Shown here: positions 11,036 through 22,990 of the stretch, piece by piece
How the letters are laid out: each line of letters begins with the position of its first letter
Numbering within the stretch: the first letter of the stretch is position 1
NCBI RefSeq assembly: GCF_032884065.1
Contig: NC_088866.1
Span: forward strand, 33,647,519-33,711,518
Origin: Artemia franciscana
Taxonomy: Eukaryota; Arthropoda; Branchiopoda; Anostraca; Artemiidae
Direction: 5' to 3'
DNA: 64,000 bases
Translations under genes and position numbers: made by a program
The notes under the pieces: model-generated
Told to the model about the DNA's origin: nothing
The model's input: the letters and a program-made list of their open reading frames with translations, nothing else
Database searches by the model: none

Positions 11036-11345
11036 ATAGATCTAAGATTGGCCCGGGGGGGGGGGGGCAAAACGGTTTATTTTTACCTCCTTTGTACTTA
11101 ACATTAGAAGCACATTTCCCTTCTGTTAATGGCAATACCGTATCTTGGGGGAGGTACCAGGTTTAACCCCCCCCCCCGCCCGAATTTTTTATCCAACCCG
11201 TAAAAAAGTAGCAAATATGTATTTAAACAAATTTTTTACGGGTTTTGGAAAGATTTCTTTGTACCCCCCCCCCCCCAAAAAAAAAAAAAAAACAAAAAAA
11301 ACAAAAAAAAATCTAGATATGCTTTTGATTGATAGTATCTGAGCA
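11036..11345. repeat. Dispersed repeat with long G/C homopolymers, copy 1
   Basis: Runs of G (11055-11067) and C (11166-11178, 11265-11275) flank GTAAAAAAGTAGCAAATATG and TTTTTTACGGGTTTTGG. The same outline (GTAACAAAAACATATATGAACAAATTT between C-rich blocks) recurs at 31200-31385 and, more loosely, at 12230-12410, 16770-16910, 19920-20080, 21080-21330 and 41930-42430. Confidence 0.6.
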
Positions 11346-11669
11346 AGGAACATTGGGAAAGTACTTTCCAGACAAATGGAAAGTCCACAAAGGTTTCACT
11401 AGCCTTTCCAGTATACCAATTGTGTAATATCGGGTTCATTCAATGCCTGTTCGACTAAATGATAAACGCAACCCAGGGGCATATTTCTTTTTATAACTCG
11501 CAAAAAAAAATAAGTAATTTAGACACATTAGAATGCTGAAAGTGTATCAAATCAAAACGAAAAACAAAAAAGGGAGCCAAATAAGGGCTATTTTATTTAC
11601 TCAGAAATAGAGCAACAGCAATTCTCAATATCAAAATGATTTTTTAAAAGCTATGTTTTTCCGATAGAA

Positions 11670-12050
11670 TAAAGAACAAAGTTGAAACTTAAATTGAACA
11701 AAATTACTGCTTTGCAGAATATACAGGATATATTTAAGGATATACTAGCTGAAATAAGCTGACTTGTGAGTCATGATATCCCTATTATTTGTAGAATCCT
11801 TAAAACTAGAAACAAAAAAAATCGACGCAAAAGCTGCAGAAAACATATAAGTTTATAAGGCTCTCAAATAGTATTTCACTGGTCATGATATCCATAACTT
11901 TTAGCATACAATAATAATTTCTTTAAAAAAAAGAAAAAGTCTAACAGCTCAGTTTTCAGTAAAGTACTAGTTTTTAGGGTTTTAATAAATGTAGGGAAAT
12001 ATAACGAGTCACTTTATTCGACCAAGTTATGTAGTCTTGCATGATTGACA
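11670..12050. mobile_element. TIR element family A, degraded copy 1
   Basis: Left end AACAAAGTTGAAACTTAAA, inner segments TATAAGTTTATAAGGCT and TCATGATATCCATAACTTTTAG, and right end TTTTCAGTAAAGTACTAGTTTTTAGGG correspond in order to the copy at 51370-52345 but with a shorter middle. Short non-coding inverted-repeat element. Confidence 0.6.
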
Positions 12051-13384
12051 ATGCAACAATTTTTTTTTTATTTTAAATTATCACTTTTCTCTTATTTTCC
12101 GTAAGAAACGCCTTGTTTTATTAAATTGATTTTGTTCATTTTTGTTTTTTTTAAGTAAGCCTAGACGATAGTAAGACTTAAAAAAAAATTTTCAAAACAG
12201 AGCATTGAATAAATTTTATTTATCCCCGATTCAGGGCCATATCTAGGATTTTTGCTCGAGGGCATTATTTTTAGGAGTGGGTTGGAATACAAAAGAACTT
12301 CTAAAGAATTCATCGAAAATGTCTTTATATGCATTTTTGCTACGTTTTTAGGTGTCAGACAAACATTTCTAGAGGGGGGCCAAACCCCCTGCCCCTCTGA
12401 GCACGACATGGTCCCTGTTTAACTTTCCCGCGAGATATGTGCAATTTGTCACCACTTTTGATAGGTGGTTGGTTTTCTTTACAAAACACATTTTTTAGTT
12501 TTCACTTACTAAGAAGGCCAAGAAGGAGAGTTAATTTCCGTACCCTTGTTATGCTTCCCAGGATTTCCACTTTAGAAATGTCACCAAAAAGTATCATTTT
12601 GGTGGTGGAATGATTATCAAGACGATCGGAGACACGTAGATATAATAAGTAGTTTGTAAATGATCCATTAAACATGTCAAGGCGATCTTTTTGTAGCTTG
12701 GTAGCCCGGTGGATAAAAGATAAAAAATAAGAGACCCATCAATGCTAACTTTGCAAAACAGGGGCGAATCTTAAGCAAAATCTTGGAGGAGGCCAAATAT
12801 GACAATGGTGCCAATGAGCAAAACCTTGGAGGGGGGGGGAATGTGACAACGGTGCCTATAACTGACCAAATTGACAAATTTATTCTAAAAAAAAGTAAAA
12901 AAAGGAAAAACAACGAGGAACAGGGGCACCAGAAAATCTTGAGGGCCTGCACCCCCTGGATCTGCCACTGGCAAAAGAGAAATGTTTATTTTTTTCAATA
13001 GAGTGAGGTCAAAACATCCAGTGTAGGGTTTTAGACCATGGGGAATCAATTAGCCACCTTATGTAGTCACATGCATACGAATATTTTTAGGGGGCACAGT
13101 AATAATAATAAAAAATTACAATTTGAATAAGAAGTTCCCATAAATTCAGGAAAATTTACAATTTCAAAAAGGCAGACCCTGAGGCAAATCCCTCAGAGTA
13201 CATTCCTTTTCATAATTTTAATTCCATTATATTTTAGTCTCTTTGGCGCAAAAATTTATATTTTGTGCTGCAAAATGGCAGATAACGGCAACCTGCTCTG
13301 GTATGACCTCATTTATCAGAACAATGCTATAGCGTTGCCTATAGTAAAGGCCATGTGACTCTAATGTTTTATTATAATTTTTTT
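12050..13384. other. Non-coding stretch with G/C-homopolymer repeat pieces
   Basis: 12235-12410 and 12780-12970 contain GGGCCATATCTAGGA, G-run and CCCCCTGGATCTGCCACTGG pieces of the dispersed homopolymer repeat. Elsewhere nothing is recognised. Confidence 0.45.
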
Positions 13385-14175
13385 TTCGAGAGACACTTCA
13401 TATGGAAGGGGTGGTCATATAAGCTTACGAGGGGGCTCATTTGATTGAAAATCGGAAGTTCTAGTGCCCTTTTTAAGACGCAAGTGATTGGAGGGTAACT
13501 AGCCCTGATGCACTTTTTCTCCAAATATATAAAAAAAATTGAGATAGCCATTTTGTTAAAAATAGTTCAAAGATCATATAAAAAAAAACTCCGAGGTCAA
13601 CCCAGCCCCCAAGAACCGGGGGCAAGCGTTGTAAGTTATGCCCCGGGGGCATATATGGTTCTTATAGAAGGGATGCTCGTATAAATTTCAAAGAGGGTTA
13701 ATTTGATTGAAAATTGAATGTCCTAGTTCACTTTTAAGATTCGAAAGAGATCAGAGGGGAACTAGCCCCCCACGCCCTTTTTCCCCAAACCGATTCGATG
13801 AAAATTCTGAGATAGCAATTTTGTTAAAAATAGTTCAAGCATCAGATAATAAAAACTCCTGGGCCACCACAACCCCCAGGGCCCAGGGGAAGGCATCGTA
13901 AATTATGCCCTGGGGTATATATGGTTCTTATAGAAGGAATGGTCGTCTAAAGTTCAGAAAAGGGCTCATTTGATTGGAAATTGAAAGTTCTAGCAAGTAA
14001 AGTAGCAAGGCATCTAGCCCCCCCCCAAGCCCTTTTTTACCAAACTCATCCGATAAAATTTGATATAGCCATCTTGTTCAAAATAGATAAAACATCAAAT
14101 AATAAAAACTCCAGGGTCAACACGAGCCCCCAGAGCCCAGGGCAATTGTTCTAAGGCGTGGCCCGGGGCATGTAA
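13385..14175. repeat. Tandem repeat of about 265 bp, 3 units
   Basis: ATTTGATTGAAAAT-type landmarks lie at about 13440, 13702 and 13968. Each unit continues with GTTCTAG, an AACTAGCCC block, GATAGCCATTTTGTTAAAAATAG, AATAAAAACTCC, CCCCCAG and GTTCTTATAGAAGG. Related single units occur at 43300-43480 and 44090-44250, so the unit derives from an interspersed element. Confidence 0.8.
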
Positions 14176-14192
14176 TGTTTTTATGTTCCATT

Positions 14193-14260
14193 GATTCGAA
14201 ATCCATTGGTTCGTCCATTGGATTGATTCAATCCAATGAAATCCATTGATTCATGCTTTT
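14193..14260. repeat. Short CCATTGATTCG-type repeat with an 11 bp palindrome
   Basis: CCATTGATTC/CCATTGGTTC words recur, and 14216-14226 pairs perfectly with 14228-14238 (CATTGGATTGA, one base loop). Confidence 0.8.
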
Positions 14261-14399
14261 ACAAGTACCCTTCTTGCATTTTAGATATGGCTCTTAAATT
14301 TAAATTACTTGTTAGCTTTAGCTGAACATTTGATCTATTGTAATCTATTTTGTCTTCAATTTTACTTTTCATTATTGTTTAAAAGGGACATAGAATTTA

Positions 14400-15150
14400 A
14401 AACATTACTTCAATGGGCTCCCCCTTATTTCCATTGATTTTGTAAAAATTGCCTGCCCTGTGACATTCCTGTGGTACATATTGCCATTCCTAAGGCATTT
14501 CTCAGATATTTTCATTTTAACAATTTACTTTGAATCCATTAATTCGTGTTTTCGCAAAGCCACTCCTCCTTGCATTTTAGAAATGGCTCTTAAGTTTGAA
14601 TATTGCTCCTTAGCTTTAGCAAAACAATTAATCTGTTGCAATATGTTTTGTCTTTAATTTAATATTTAATTATTGTTTAAAAAGGACATAAAATTTAATG
14701 AGCCTTACCTAATCATCCCTAAGACATTCTCAGATATTTTCTTGAAAAAAAAATGCTTGCTTGGTGCTTTCGTAGGCCATCCCCTCATGACACACAATGT
14801 CAATTCACGCCACTGTGGCAATTTGTGACTAGCCTGTGACATCCCTGTGATACATATTATAATTCATAAGGCATTTTTCAGACATTTTCTTGATGAAAAT
14901 TATGCTTTAAACCCAATAGTTTGTGTTTTGGCAAGTCACCCCCTCGTGATACACCATGTCAATTCGCGCTACCGTGGAAATATGTGGCTAGCTTGTGACA
15001 TCCCTGTGATACATAATATAATTCCTAAGAATTTTTTTTGATTTTTCATTGATAAAAATTATGCTTTAAATTCATTGCAATGTGTTTTCTGCAAGCCACC
15101 CCCTTGGGATGCACCATGTTAATATGTTGCTAGCCTGTGACATCCCTTAG
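14400..15150. repeat. Tandem repeat of about 140 to 160 bp
   Basis: TGTGACATCCCTGTGATACAT recurs near 14458, 14836, 14995 and (diverged) 15136. Between copies come CATTTTTCAGA, ATTATGCTTTAAA and GCAAGCCACCCCCT blocks. No coding potential. Confidence 0.75.
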
Positions 15151-15164
15151 ATAAGTATCACAGG

Positions 15165-15300
15165 AATTTTAGGCTAACTTAACCTACTAGCATCTAACCT
15201 AACTAACCTAACCTAATTGCACCATCTAATCTAACATAACCTAAACTACCATTTGTAGGTTTGGTGAACCTAACCTACTAGCATGTAAGAAAAAGGCTGA
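15165..15300. repeat. CCTAA telomere-like block
   Basis: CTAACCTAACTAACCTAACCTAA and flanking AACCTA/CTTAACCTA words form a degenerate run of CCTAA, the arthropod (TTAGG)n telomere unit on the other strand. Confidence 0.6.
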
Positions 15301-15489
15301 ATCCTTAAAAAACGGTATAAGTTTGTATGAAATATCCCCATGTGAATCTTATTGTTTTTCTAGCTGTTAAAACATGTTGGCTGCAGGTATCTGAGGTGCA
15401 ATATGTTGGTTGCAGGTACATGAGTTAGTTATAGGTGGGTTGCAGGTACCCATGCTGTGGAAGGTGATATTTTTAGTGTCAGGAACTAT

Positions 15490-16170
15490 TTTCCTATGTT
15501 TTGGTAAGCTTTGAATATTCTCTAAGAGAACATCTCTAAACATTCTCTAAGAAGGAATGTTTTCCTATTTTGAGCAAGTTTATATCATTCTCTAAGAAAA
15601 TATCTCTAAAAATTAACTAAGAAGGACCATTTTCCTATGTTTTGAGCAAGTTTAGATCATACTGTGAGAAAACAACTGTAAAGATTCTCTAAGAAGGACG
15701 TTTCCTATGTTTTGAGCAAGTTTATATCATTCTCTAAGTAAATATCTCCAAACATTCTCTATAAAGAACTATTTTTCTATGTTTTGAGCAAGTTAATATC
15801 ATTCTCTAAGGAAAATCTTTAAACATTCTCTAAGAAGGACTATTTTACTATGTTTTGAGCAAGTTTATAACATTTTCAATAAAAATATCTCACAACATTC
15901 TCTAAGAATGACTATTTTCCTATGTTTTAAGCAAGTTTATAACATTCTCTAAGAAAATATCTCTAAACACTATCTATGAAGGACTATTTTCCTTATGTTT
16001 TGAGTGTGTTTATATCATTCTCTTAGAAAATATCTCTAAAAATTCTCCAAGAAGGACTATTTCCTTATATTTTGAGCAAGCTTAGATCATTCTCCAAGAA
16101 TATATCTCTAAAAATTCACTAAGAAGGACTACTTTCCTATTTTTTGAGCAAGCTTAGATCACTCTGAAAA
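15490..16170. repeat. 72 bp satellite, about 9 to 10 units
   Basis: GAGCAAG or close variants start at 15572, 15644, 15714, 15786, 15857, 15929, 16002, 16074 and 16146, a steady 70 to 73 bp. Each unit has two ATTCTCTAAGAA words, AGGACTATTTTCCTATGTTTT and AGTTTATATC. Confidence 0.92.
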
Positions 16171-16172
16171 AA

Positions 16173-16201
16173 GTCTGACACCCCTTGAAAATGGTGTCAG
16201 A
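16173..16201. repeat. Hairpin TCTGACACC/GGTGTCAGA
   Basis: A 9 bp perfect stem with a loop of about 11 nt just after the satellite. Confidence 0.7.
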
Positions 16202-16316
16202 TCAAAATGAAAATGTATCATTGGAATCAGCATAGTGGAATCAGGAAATTACAACCCCCTACCTTGATCAATAAGGAAAATGACATTTTTGCATGGGAAG
16301 CACTGATCTGTCTCCT

Positions 16317-16317
<1 letters not shown>

Positions 16318-16405
<88 letters not shown>
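16318..16405 (+). repeat. Poly-T tract of 88 bases
   Basis: Uninterrupted T run ending in CAGGG. It lies about 30 bp from the 3' end of a minus-strand LINE fragment. The homopolymer length may be unreliable in assembly. Confidence 0.95.
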
Positions 16406-16429
16406 CAGGGCTAGCAGCTTACCAGAACA

Positions 16430-16650
16430 TCTAGAGAAATGGTTAATACTACTACTATTACCACTAACAACTCAGTAAAGCACCAAGCCGCCTGAGGCCA
16501 ACACAGTTATACATGCTCCTCCTCCATCCCAATCTATTCAAAGCCTCCCTCTTTACACTATCTGGGAAGTTCTCATTTCCTTTAAATCTCTGTTTATGAC
16601 ATCATTCCATCCCAGATGAGGTCTGGAGGGACAGTTGCCCCCTTTTTGTT
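16430..16650 (-). mobile_element. LINE 3' end fragment
   Basis: In minus sense the segment reads TTGGCCTCAGGCGGCTTGG and ends in a GTTAGTGGTAATAGTAGTAG tail, the same 3' end as LINE copies at 30.7, 46.9, 55.4 and 61.3 kb. Only the end of the ORF and the tail remain (5'-truncated). Confidence 0.75.
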
Positions 16651-17184
16651 ATAGCAAATTACATATCTGATCCCAACATCTTGCCACTTAGGGGCTGAAG
16701 AAGTGTAGTCATGTTGTTCTGGAGCCACTCAAAGTTGAATATTAAAAGAAGGCAAGACTGTATCCAGGGAGTAGGGGGTTTGAACCCATCACCCCCTGAT
16801 ATGTTTTTTGAACTTTTAAAAACATAAAAAAAACTGAATATAACCAAATTTTGTATGTTTTTTTGTGATACCCCCCCCCCCCCCAATAAAAATATCCTGG
16901 ATATCACCCTGGAATAAGGATTACTTATTATTGCAATGAAATATTCAAATTATTTACCTATTTTTACTATTAAACAGACAGGAAAAAACTATTTGTAATG
17001 TATAGCCAATAGAAAAATCATGGTAGCCTACTAAAAACCTATTTGCATTTTTTTCAGTGATATTTTTTAGTAGTGAGGTCACATTCCAACTTTTTTTGCT
17101 TATGGCTATTCTACACCTGTAGGTCTAAAGTTTTGTAGTTTAGCAGAGGGGAGGGGGGGGGGGTGTTTAGTGAAGTAAGCTAGA
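16651..17184. other. Homopolymer-type repeat and unassigned DNA
   Basis: 16770-16910 contains the GGGGGTTTGAACCC and C14 part of the dispersed G/C homopolymer repeat. A G-run lies at 17151-17163. No ORF. Confidence 0.5.
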
Positions 17185-17885
17185 GATGTATGAGCAGTCC
17201 ATCATATAAGGAGACATGTTAAACAAACAATTCTTACTTAATAATATGCACAATAGTTCTAGTTAATTTATTTTGCAGCAGGAAAATCTTCATCTTTGCT
17301 TTTTTCCTTGTTTTTCTAAGAAATTCATGAATTTCTTAGAATCTATATATTAACAGTGTATACTCCACCCAACTAATATGCAAACATATACCCCCAAATT
17401 CTATTCTGAATCCAAATAAAACCCTTATTTGCATTACAAATGCATTTTACCCCACCCTTAAATATATCCAAATCAGGGTATATATTTGCACATAGTGGGT
17501 GTGGGGGCATAAACTATGTTAATATATACATTCTAAGAAATTCATGAATTTCTTAAAAAACTGGAAAAACAAGGAAAAAATTGAAGATAATGGTTATTCT
17601 GCAGCAAAATATGGTAAAATTCTAGAGGACCCTCTAGAGGGAGAGGGAGTGGAGTTAGGTACTTCAAAATACCTTCCCAGGACATACTTTAGCCTTTAGG
17701 CCCATCCATGAAAGTTTCATTTTCCTAACCTAAACCCTTTCTGAGAGAGCCAAAAGTCACTAAACTAGAATTTTACCCAAAATATATTAGCTAGGATTAT
17801 TGTGCATATTATGAAGTAGGCTAAGAATTGTTTTCTTAATATGCCTCCTTATGTGGTGGACTGCTCAAAAATCTATACCCTATAT
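17185..17885. repeat. Large imperfect palindrome (foldback element)
   Basis: Left-arm words in order: GAGCAGTCCATCATATAAGGA (17192), CAATTCTTACTTAATAATATGC, TTATTTTGCAGCAG, CTTTTTTCCTTGTTTTTCTAAG, AAATTCATGAATTTCTTAGAAT, ATATTAACA. All recur reversed in the right arm down to TGGTGGACTGCTC (17857). The centre is near 17437. The right arm is interrupted at about 17610-17770 by a segment also found at 18105-18245. Confidence 0.85.
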
Positions 17886-18245
17886 GATTTTGTTTTCAAT
17901 AAAGCACTAGTTTTCTGTAATCCTACAAACATAGGGAAATACCACCAGCAACTTTATTTACACTAGTTTTATAAATATATAGCCAACATTAAATAGGCTG
18001 TGAAGTAATAATTTTTGTTTGATTTGAGTTTCAACTTTGCTCTTTACTTTATTTAGAGAAACTTTGTTTTTTAAAATAAAATTTTTGAAGGTCAGTGCCC
18101 TCTAGAGAGAGGAGTGGAGGTAGAAAGGCTACTTCAAATTACCTTCCTGGGACACACTTTAGTCTGTAGAACCATCCCTGAAAGTTTCATTTTCCTAACC
18201 TTATATCTTTCCAAGATAGCAGAAAGTAGTTTGTCTGAAATTTTA
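17625..18245. repeat. Direct repeat pair of about 140 bp
   Basis: CCCTCTAGAG..GGAGTGGAG, ACTTCAAA.TACCTTCC..GGACA, CTTTAG and CATGAAAGTTTCATTTTCCTAACC occur at 17630-17770 and again at 18105-18245, with a family A end (17885-18070) between them. Confidence 0.8.
17890..18070. mobile_element. TIR element family A, single terminal repeat
   Basis: TTTTCAATAAAGCACTAGTTTTCTGTAATCCTACAAACATAGGG through AGGCTGTGAAGTAATAATTTTTG matches one end of the element at 52180-52345. The rest of the element is not seen here. Confidence 0.7.
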
Positions 18246-18249
18246 TCTT

Positions 18250-20860
18250 CAGTCTATCCAGTCTTTCAAATAGCCAACCATCTTGACAAAGAGTGAGAAC
18301 AGAAACAATGGAGGTTTGACTGGGAGTCATCAACTGAAGAGAACTATATGTCTCGAAGACCTTAAAGCTCTTAAATGGATTAAGATAAGGTAGTTGTAAA
18401 AGGCAAGACACTGTTCAAGCATTAGGGGTGTTAGCTAGCCTACTGATGTACAATCGTAGCTTAAACTTTTCTAAAGCCCAAGATCATACTCACCTAGTAT
18501 AGTTACAAATAGCTTTATTTTTGTCAAAACATTTTGACAACTTTTTTGGCAAAATCATATTCAAATGGATTTGTTTTGCTCAATCCTGTAGAAATTACTT
18601 TTCCCCAATTTTGTGCCATGTTCTTATTTTTAGAATTTTTAACAACTTTGTAGTGGCATCTAGAAAAGTGTATCATGTACGGAATAGAACTAGAGGGCAG
18701 AACAAAGCTAGAGAGCTAAAAAACTGCCTTTAGAGGGCGATCTTCGCGATTTGGAAAGCAAATCTTGAATCACTTACCATGTGTTTTCAAGAGATGAAGA
18801 CAGATGTAATGAATTTCCATTAGGTTTTTGCGGCTGGAAACAATTTCCACTTCTTTGGAAAGTGAATCTGGAAACGATTATTCTGGCGTAATTTTCAAAC
18901 AGGCGGAAGAACATGTAAGTATATGGCTACATCAGAATTGAATAAAATGGCTTCGTTAGAGAAAGAAGATTATTTTGGCACGAATGAAGAGGGATAACTC
19001 AAATTAAAGGTAAGCTAGATAGTGGCCCTGAATTCAAAACTTGGAATTCAGGAATCTGGAAAATCCAGGATATGAAGTGCCAGCCTTTCTGGTCGAGTAG
19101 GTCGGCTTTTGTATCACCCACGACAACTCTTACTTGAATTACTTACATCCATGTGAAATATATTAAAATTTTTAAGCTATAACAGACATATTCCGCTTGA
19201 TTTTGCGCTACAAGAGTCGTCTTTTCTTCCCATTTTTTCGTTTTTGCCTTCCAGCAGTTTTTGATACGTACAATCGATCAAGAAAAAAGCAATTATCATA
19301 ATCTGTTAAACACATTTTGTGCACCAGAATAGTTTTCTTGCAATATAACATAAAAGTGATCTTATAATCACATATAAGCTTTGAAACTTGCCGAAAATAT
19401 TATTAGCTTACATAAATGGATGAAAAAGTCAAGAATTTCCTATTCGGAAAAGAAGGAACTGCAGATTACTGAGCTCTGAAGCAAATTGAGTATGTTATTT
19501 ATTTGCTCATTGATCGGTTCTGATTCCTTAAATGGATTTCGATCGGTGCTTTTGAACTTAATTCAGTATTGCAGTTGCCTATTAAACTCGAAATATTATG
19601 AAATCAATCGTAATAACCTAATTGACCATAAGGCAGACCTTGACTGTGACAATAGTTTGATGAGCAACTTTCTTCGTTTCTTTAATTACCTCGATGAACA
19701 TTGTCCTAATTTTTACAGGACCTTCCGCACGTTATACCTGTTGGATGCCCCCATATTTGCTTAAATTTAATGGATAATTTGTGTTGGTGAGCAGCAACTA
19801 CGAAGAAGAACAGAACATAAGCGTTTACATGATTCAAATTGGTTCTACCATTTGTTTGATTGGCTTCCGGATTTCAAAGTTGGTTTTTTGGGCATCTAGA
19901 TCGAGCAGGTACTCAATTTTTTCTTCTTTTTTGGGGGGGAGGATTGGGTGGAATAGGGGTTCCGAAGGAGTTCTATAAACGGATAAATTATTTGAAAAAT
20001 ACATGAAATGAAACGATAAATCGTTCAAAACCTTGAAAATTTTTGGGGGAGGGATTAGGTACCCCCCCCCCCCCCAGTGGCTAACTTTCCAAGTAACAAG
20101 GAGTCCTTGCACCATTATTTAAAATTTCGATTCATTAGGAAAAAGGTAACAAAAAAAAGATTACTGACTCATACAATTTCAAATCTTATGCAGCAGTTCG
20201 CGATGTTTTTCGCAACCAAATTGAAAAAAAAAGTGAGTCTCAGAAACTGTATAAAGGTACAATGGTTATTTCCAGTATATTTGGAAATAGCCATAAGGGC
20301 TGGAAGAGAAAAGGACAGGTTTTCCAGTGTTCACAGAAAACTCCATTAAAAAATAGACATCCCTTTTCAAGATTTATGTGAAAAATTAAAATCACTTTTC
20401 TGTCAATAGGTAGCATAGCAATGGAGTACACCAAGTATTTTGACGACAGATAATATCAGTCCTGTTTCTTCAAGATAAAAATCACCCCCCCCCCCTGAAA
20501 TTGTGTGGCCCTATGCCCGGACCTAATGGGCCTATCGACAAATCCAGGACTACATGAGCTATATACAAAAATTCTACAAATTATTTCTACAGGGGGTATT
20601 TTCCGGGGGGACATTTTTCCCGCCGGGGTATTTTCCGGGGGGGGGGGGGGTTAAACGCATGGAACCTAATAAACACAGGAGTTAAGCAGCTGCCAATAAA
20701 AGGAAACATAATCTCCATAAAAATTGATATGATTGGATTAAACTAATTAAAATAAACTGACAGTGACATTAATTACTGGAAATAATAGTACCTCAAAATC
20801 GAGGGTGTATATAGTATTTGCCGGCCACCGGTTTTTCTAGCCATTACCAATAAACTATGG
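18250..20860. other. Unassigned non-coding stretch
   Basis: No gene supported. 19920-20080 and 20590-20655 hold G/C homopolymer repeat pieces, including a 13-base G run. 20330-20500 shares AAAATCACTTTTCTGTCAATAGGTAGC with 42215-42300, so it is a dispersed repeat. An open frame of 92 codons at 19486 matches nothing I know. Confidence 0.45.
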
Positions 20861-22019
20861 GCCTAATCTCTGTAAGTATTTCTCATTTGATGCACAGTGT
20901 GCATCACAGTAATACTACTGAAGTACCTCTATATAAAATAATCAGTTTACCACGGGAGACTGATCATATTAGGTTTTTAAGTTTTAATATGAAAAGGAGC
21001 CCCTTATATGTGCATTAATATCAGGATTGAGGCTGGAAGTTATCCATATTTAAATTTTTTTCTACTCCTAGCCAGCCGACACAGGAGGTGCTGACCACTA
21101 GTGGGTCCAGAGAGGGGGCAGGGGCGACCCCCCAAAGATTGTTTCTGGCACCCTTATTCATGTTTTTTGCTGTTTTCACTCTTTTTTTAAACACATTTAT
21201 CAATTTGGTCGGTTATTTGCCCTCTTTCACATTGCCCCCCCCCATGTTTTTTGCTTATTGGCGTCCTTGTCAATTTGCACTTTCCCTCCTCCTTCCCCCG
21301 AAAGAATTTGCTCTAGAGCCACCCCTGGTGCTCAAGCCTGCTATTTTAATTGTGAGCTACTATGTAGGAGGCTATAATATTCTTTTATCTACGGTGTTGT
21401 GTAATTTAGCATGCTAGGACATTTATCTGCTATATAAAGTAGCGTGTCCTAGTTAGTTCGAAAACACTAGTTAGTGTATAACGCACTAAAGGGCTGTTTT
21501 TCGCGAGCCTGCTAATGAAGATTTCTTTGCTTTCAGTCTTGACAGTTCTTCACAAAAGCACCCATCATAGAGCTAAAGACTTTTGATCTTGGATAGTCAC
21601 GATTAGTCGCTCATCTTTACCTTTGCGAAACAGTGATAATACCACGCATAAGATGTAAAGGAGCATCTTGTATGTGCATTAGCTCCCAAAATATAGCTGA
21701 GAGGATTCCTTTTTCAAATTTTTATATATCAATCATATTCTGTATTTAAATTTTTTAGTTACAATATACGACGTTTCAATATGCTGTTCATCCTTGGTAT
21801 TGTGTAGGCTAATTTAGTGTGCAAGGGTTACTTATCCGCTATATAAGTTAGCGTTGGATATTTTGGTAGTACTGTGACTCAGGATGGGAGCTGTGTGATT
21901 CAAGTTATGCTTCTCATAGAATACGAATAGTTTAGTGTTTATTCGCGCTTAAAGTCCATGGCAAAATATAGAAAACAAAGAACAGTTATGCATAAATTAA
22001 AAAAAATACAAACAAAATC

Positions 22020-22990
22020 CAAGCTCAATGAATCATCGCGAGACAGAGGAATCGTGGCAAATTTCTTACATCCTTAAAATATTTATCCTCACATACTCTC
22101 ACCAACCACTGAAAATTAAAATCCTTCAATTGTCCAAATTCTCCAATAAAAACACTCCAATTCTCCCATCATTTACTTCTTCACATTCACACATCAAGCT
22201 ATATACACATTCATTTAAACCTCCACACATAGCAAAACAGTATGGAAAAACTTTTGACCATTTCCTCCGGATAAACTTTCTTCTTTGGCCCAGTGGCAAA
22301 CTGTCAGCCCTCATTTCAATTAATAAATTTACTTCCTGTTTATTCAAACCCAACTTAAAAATAAAAATTCACTCACCATCTCTTTTGACCGACAATTAAG
22401 ACCCAAAGGAGCCGAAAGCGACTACTGGGCCTGCCATGCGTGTATTTCCTGGTCCTTCTAACTAATTCTTATACTTGATCCTCTTATCCTCAAGTCCTAA
22501 TCTATCCCCTCAAAATGACTTAATCCACACTGATCTAATATACTCTTAACTTGGTACGGCCAACCCCTACATGAAACATCAGTGTCTGTGATAAGCATCC
22601 TAATCATGTTAATTAGCCTATGACCTATTAAAGACAACAAACCAAAATCACCTCTAACTACCAAACTATTTGTATGCTTACTTATCCCTAGCCACCTCTT
22701 ATAATATCCTAGCTACACTGCTTCTAGCCGATGTCCTTTCACAAAACCCAAACCTCAGATTCATAGTGCATAACACTTAAAATCTTAGTCCTGAAAACCT
22801 CTTTAATTGCATAGGTCTTTTTAATATCCCTGAGCTTACTTCTTAATATAATATTTCATCCTACCTTACCCTTTTCAATCTTTTTTTCAATCTAGTGCAG
22901 AACATATTTCAATAATTTGACTAGAAAGACTTGTCACCAGGTTTTAGAGATCTTCAAATAAATGATCAAAGTTGAGCGACATTAGATTAA
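22020..22990 (-). pseudogene. Second LINE type: C-terminal ORF2 fragment
   Basis: Minus-strand segments near 22780-22560 give KILSVMHYESEVWVL, then (frame-shifted) RWLGISKHTN and LINMIRMLITDTDVS; 22290-22130 gives FAMCGGLNECVYSLMCECEE. This is the layout of the post-RT region of LINE ORF2 (YG.E.W..., LG..., terminal Cys/His cluster). It differs from the main LINE family of the window. Many stops. Confidence 0.6.

Noticed and set aside
15490..16170. CRISPR-like regular repeats
   Set aside because: Direct tandem units with no unique spacers, in clearly eukaryotic DNA.
16207..16478. Two overlapping frames with 26 or more Phe in a row
   Set aside because: Pure translation of the 88-base T tract; no other coding signal.
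19486..19764. 92-codon plus-strand frame
   Set aside because: No recognisable domain, no splice context, AT-rich surroundings; chance frame more likely.
22028..22399. 123-codon plus-strand frame
   Set aside because: Opposite-strand shadow of the LINE C-terminal fragment with its Cys cluster.
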